A stretch of DNA of 64,000 nucleotides from Cellvibrio sp. pealriver (lineage in GTDB: Bacteria; Pseudomonadota; Gammaproteobacteria; Pseudomonadales; Cellvibrionaceae), in the NCBI RefSeq assembly GCF_001183545.1, contig NZ_KQ236688.1, positions 3,732,395 through 3,796,394 on the forward strand. The letters are read 5' to 3'. A program made the position numbers and the translations under genes. Of this stretch, positions 61,516 through 64,000 are shown piece after piece (position 1 is the stretch's first letter; every line of letters begins with the position of its first letter). The notes under the pieces were generated by a model that was given only the letters and a program-made list of their open reading frames with translations, ran no database searches and was not told the origin of the DNA.

Positions 61516-62395
61516 GCATCCGATCAGCCCGGAGTTGATTCGCAATCTGGTGGAGCTGGCGCGCTGTGCCGGTGATGCCATCATGGCTATTTACATCAAT
61601 AAAGATACTTATCAGGTCGAGCACAAACAGGATGAGTCGCCTCTGACTGCGGCAGATTTGGCGGCGCACAGGGTGATTGATCAGGGGTTAGCGCAGCTAT
61701 TGCCTTTGCCCGTTATCTCGGAAGAAAGCGAGCTGCCGGATTTTGCCGACCGCCACCTGTGGGAAAACTACTGGCTGGTTGATCCGCTTGATGGCACCAA
61801 GGAGTTTATCGCGGGCAACGGTCAGTTCACGGTCAATATTGCCTTGATCCAACGCGGCCGCCCGTTATTGGGTGTGGTGCATGTGCCCGCGACCGATACG
61901 ACCTATTTGGGCGTGTTGGATGCGCGCGACCCTGCCAGTTTAGGTGCATTTAAATACCTGCGTGGGCGCGGGGCTGAGCCCATCCGGGTGCGCTCCATGA
62001 TTGAGCGCTACCAACAGCGCGAACCTTTTACGGTGTTGCTGAGCCATCGCCACAATACCCAGGCAACGCTGGATCTAATGGAGGTGGTTAAACAAAACTG
62101 GCCGGGAACCATTGAAACTACCAATGCGGGCAGCTCATTGAAATTTTGTGTGATCGCCGAGGGCTTGGCCGACTTTTATCCGCGTCTGGCACCTACATCG
62201 GAATGGGATACAGCGGCTGCACAGGCCGTGTTGGAGGCCGCAGGTGGACGTGTGGTCTGCGCTACATCCGATCTGCCATCGCTGGTGTACAACACGCGGG
62301 AGGATATTTTGAACCCGCATTTTTACGCGCTGGGCGATAAACATTTCTATTGGGAAGGGTTATTAAACTCCAACTCCGTTAGCGGCAATTCTTAA
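61508..62395 (+). CDS. cysQ: 3'(2'),5'-bisphosphate nucleotidase CysQ
   Basis: A 295-residue inositol-monophosphatase-fold enzyme that hydrolyses PAP (3'-phosphoadenosine 5'-phosphate) made in sulphate assimilation. Metal sites: ISEESELPDF, WLVDPLDGTKEFI and the late EWDTAAAQAVLEAAGG. It overlaps nudE by eight bases. A three-gene cluster nudE-cysQ beside yrfG is common in gammaproteobacteria. It is about 45 residues longer than E. coli CysQ, mostly in a middle insertion and the C-terminus. Confidence 0.94.
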   Translation: MTEHPISPELIRNLVELARCAGDAIMAIYINKDTYQVEHKQDESPLTAADLAAHRVIDQGLAQLLPLPVISEESELPDFADRHLWENYWLVDPLDGTKEFIAGNGQFTVNIALIQRGRPLLGVVHVPATDTTYLGVLDARDPASLGAFKYLRGRGAEPIRVRSMIERYQQREPFTVLLSHRHNTQATLDLMEVVKQNWPGTIETTNAGSSLKFCVIAEGLADFYPRLAPTSEWDTAAAQAVLEAAGGRVVCATSDLPSLVYNTREDILNPHFYALGDKHFYWEGLLNSNSVSGNS

Positions 62396-62623
62396 CGCGT
62401 TTTTCTGCAAAAAAATACTGTCGGTTATCTGCCGCCGCACCTGATTGGTGTGGTGGCAATCCTGTTGGTTTTATAACCAAATCACCATGCCTCCGAGAAG
62501 AAAATATTCTAAGTTTGCGCTAGTGAATCTCATCACATTTGGACTAGGCTTCAACCTGTAGGTCACTGCTCTGTGTGTCATTGCTGTTTCCTGCCCTGAT
62601 TCATTCATAAGGAGAGTTCGTCG

Positions 62624-62839
62624 ATGAGAAGAGAAAGCAAAAACCTGAAGGCCGATTTGAATACCAGCCGTTCTGATTTGATGCGCGATAAATTGCTGCG
62701 TGAAATTTCAGACTATGAGCGTCAGCTTGCAGAACTGAAATTAAATGGCACCCAGGTGAATTTCACTATGATCCAGACGTACAAAGAATTGATCAGTGCA
62801 CGTCAGGCCATGCTCAAACGTTTACCGGTGCACTATTAA
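62624..62839 (+). CDS. Hypothetical small coiled-coil protein
   Basis: A 71-residue charged helical protein (NLKADLNTSRSDLMRDKLLREISDYERQLAELKLNGTQ ...) with a very good RBS, AAGGAGAG nine bases before the ATG. I do not recognise a named family; the helix pattern and lack of membrane segments suggest a soluble two-helix hairpin. It stands alone between cysQ and a convergent signalling gene. Confidence 0.65.
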   Translation: MRRESKNLKADLNTSRSDLMRDKLLREISDYERQLAELKLNGTQVNFTMIQTYKELISARQAMLKRLPVHY

Positions 62840-62873
62840 TTGTTGCGGGTAATTGTAATGCTGCGGGCGCACA

Positions 62874-64000
62874 TTATTTGTGTGCGCCGGATTTGATACT
62901 GCCCAAAGGTTTAAGCGTAAAACGCGGGTCAAGTTCGCGCTGCAAATGAATCCCCATTGCCAGCTGAGCATGATGTAATTTGCTCTCGTTGGCCGCAGGA
63001 CGATTTGTGTGGGGGCTTGGGGCAAGTGTGCTGCTGAACGATGTGCGCAATGCTTTGTGTTGTAACCAGCTGTTCGCATCAATAAATGGCATTGGGCGAT
63101 GGATAAAATATCCCTGTACCTGATCGCAGCCCAGCTCACGCAAACTGCCTATTTGTTCAAATACTTCTGCTCCTTCTGCCACGACTGTCAGCCCTAATGC
63201 ATGGGCAATCGACACGATTCCCTTGCTGATATCCCAATCCACTTTATTGCCCGGTAAATCAGCGACAAAAGAGCGGTCAATTTTGATCATATCGAGTGGT
63301 AAACGTTTGATATAGGTGAGCGACGCATAACCCGTTCCGAAATCATCCACCGCCATACGTGCGCCCAAATCGCGGCAGCGCAACATAATCCGCTTGGCGC
63401 GCTCCAGATCCTCCAGCATCGCCGTTTCGGTAATTTCAATAATAAGTGATTCACCAAACCCCTGCTGTTGCTCGCAGAGTTTTTGCAATTCCAATAAAAA
63501 AGAGGGGTGTAAAAAATGACGCGGGGAAATATTGATGTGGATATCGGGGGTGAGGGAATTTTTATTCCACAACTGCATCTGTCGCGCCGCCTCGCGCAAA
63601 ACCCAATTGCCCAAACGGAATTCCAGATCGCCGCGCGCAGATTCAAATGCCTGAATGATGGGGCCTGCGCTGATCACCTCGCCGTCTGGTTTGCACCAGC
63701 GCAACAGCGCTTCAAAGCCGACGACAGATAAATCGCCCAGTTCGCAAATCGGTTGATACCACAGTTGTAATTCATTGCGCTCCAGCGCGCCTTCCACATC
63801 GACAATTGAAATGGTTGTCTGCGGCAACTCGGCGTTGACGGACGCGCGCTGAACGCGGTCGCCGCCCTGACTTTTGGCAACATACATCGCGGCATCGGCT
63901 TTGCGCAGCAAATTAATTTCGTCTACGCCGTCTTGTGGTGCCAACACCACGCCAATGCTGCCACTTAACCGGCCGCGTTTGCGCCCGCGCCCATAGGGTA
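62874..64000 (-). CDS. GGDEF-EAL domain protein, C-terminal part (5' truncated by window)
   Basis: The frame runs off the right edge of the window. The visible part begins within the end of a GGDEF domain (RLSGSIGVVLAP, LLRKADAAMYVAKSQGGDRVQ) and continues into a full EAL domain. Residues needed for c-di-GMP phosphodiesterase action are visible: GFEALLRW, EITETAML, DDFGTGYASLTYIKRLPLDMIKID and VAEGAEV. A C-terminal tail of about 60 residues has no clear fold. The EAL motif reads EALLRW, consistent with an active enzyme; the state of the GGDEF site is outside the window. Confidence 0.93.
   Translation of the reverse strand, partial: PYGRGRKRGRLSGSIGVVLAPQDGVDEINLLRKADAAMYVAKSQGGDRVQRASVNAELPQTTISIVDVEGALERNELQLWYQPICELGDLSVVGFEALLRWCKPDGEVISAGPIIQAFESARGDLEFRLGNWVLREAARQMQLWNKNSLTPDIHINISPRHFLHPSFLLELQKLCEQQQGFGESLIIEITETAMLEDLERAKRIMLRCRDLGARMAVDDFGTGYASLTYIKRLPLDMIKIDRSFVADLPGNKVDWDISKGIVSIAHALGLTVVAEGAEVFEQIGSLRELGCDQVQGYFIHRPMPFIDANSWLQHKALRTSFSSTLAPSPHTNRPAANESKLHHAQLAMGIHLQRELDPRFTLKPLGSIKSGAHK

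Noticed and set aside
1..64000. CRISPR arrays, tRNA or rRNA genes, insertion sequences, prophage genes
   Set aside because: None seen: no regularly spaced repeats, no cloverleaf sequences, no transposase, integrase or phage structural motifs in the reading frames.

Overview
The window looks like a chromosomal segment of a polysaccharide-degrading gammaproteobacterium close to Cellvibrio or a related Cellvibrionaceae genus. This is inferred from three things: secreted glycoside hydrolases with poly-serine linkers and several carbohydrate-binding modules, three large TonB-dependent receptors, and housekeeping blocks in gammaproteobacterial order (zapA / 6S RNA / fau beside ygfB-pepP-ubiH-ubiI, and yrfG-hslR-hslO beside nudE-cysQ). 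No tRNA, rRNA, insertion sequence, prophage or CRISPR array was seen.

Region 1 (1-1113) is the 3' end of a tamB-like gene. Region 2 (about 1240-24870) reads as a beta-1,3-glucan (laminarin-type) utilisation locus. It holds a secreted GH5 glucanase, a TonB-dependent receptor with a coupled periplasmic binding protein, and a modular GH81 endo-beta-1,3-glucanase. These are followed by a second TonB-dependent receptor leading a SapC / JmjC-cupin / tryptophan-halogenase-like module. The locus ends with a lipoprotein GH3 beta-glucosidase, a lipoprotein GH16 laminarinase, a lipoprotein ADP-ribosylglycohydrolase-fold protein and a membrane-anchored AraC-type regulator. The enzymes form a logical chain: GH81 and GH16 cut the polymer outside or at the surface, receptors import oligosaccharides, and GH3 releases glucose. 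A nonamer, TGGGACGAC, recurs upstream of GH81, the second receptor and GH3.

Region 3 (about 25000-40100) mixes housekeeping and surface genes: a lysophospholipase-like hydrolase, a DUF368 membrane protein, serA, an MFS exporter, trmO, a PEP-CTERM protein, a lipoprotein metallophosphoesterase divergent from a third TonB-dependent receptor, rpiA and ilvA. Region 4 (40343-43391) has a GH20 beta-hexosaminidase and a candidate 40-residue membrane peptide. Region 5 (43520-50813) is the conserved fau / ssrS (6S RNA) / zapA / ygfB / pepP / ubiH-ubiI neighbourhood; here ubiH and ubiI are one continuous reading frame. Region 6 (51098-64000) holds a cold-shock protein, a Nudix hydrolase, an acetyltransferase/methyltransferase pair, a MipA-like porin, dbpA, a gluconate permease, hslO, hslR, yrfG, nudE, cysQ and the C-terminal part of a GGDEF-EAL protein.

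The most unusual non-coding signals are two intergenic inverted-repeat elements (38245-38338 and 59638-59757). They share a roughly 50-base core but have completely different, locus-specific perfect arms. A REP-like palindrome lies after ilvA and many strong intrinsic terminators are present. All family assignments come from reading motifs by eye; no database search was run.
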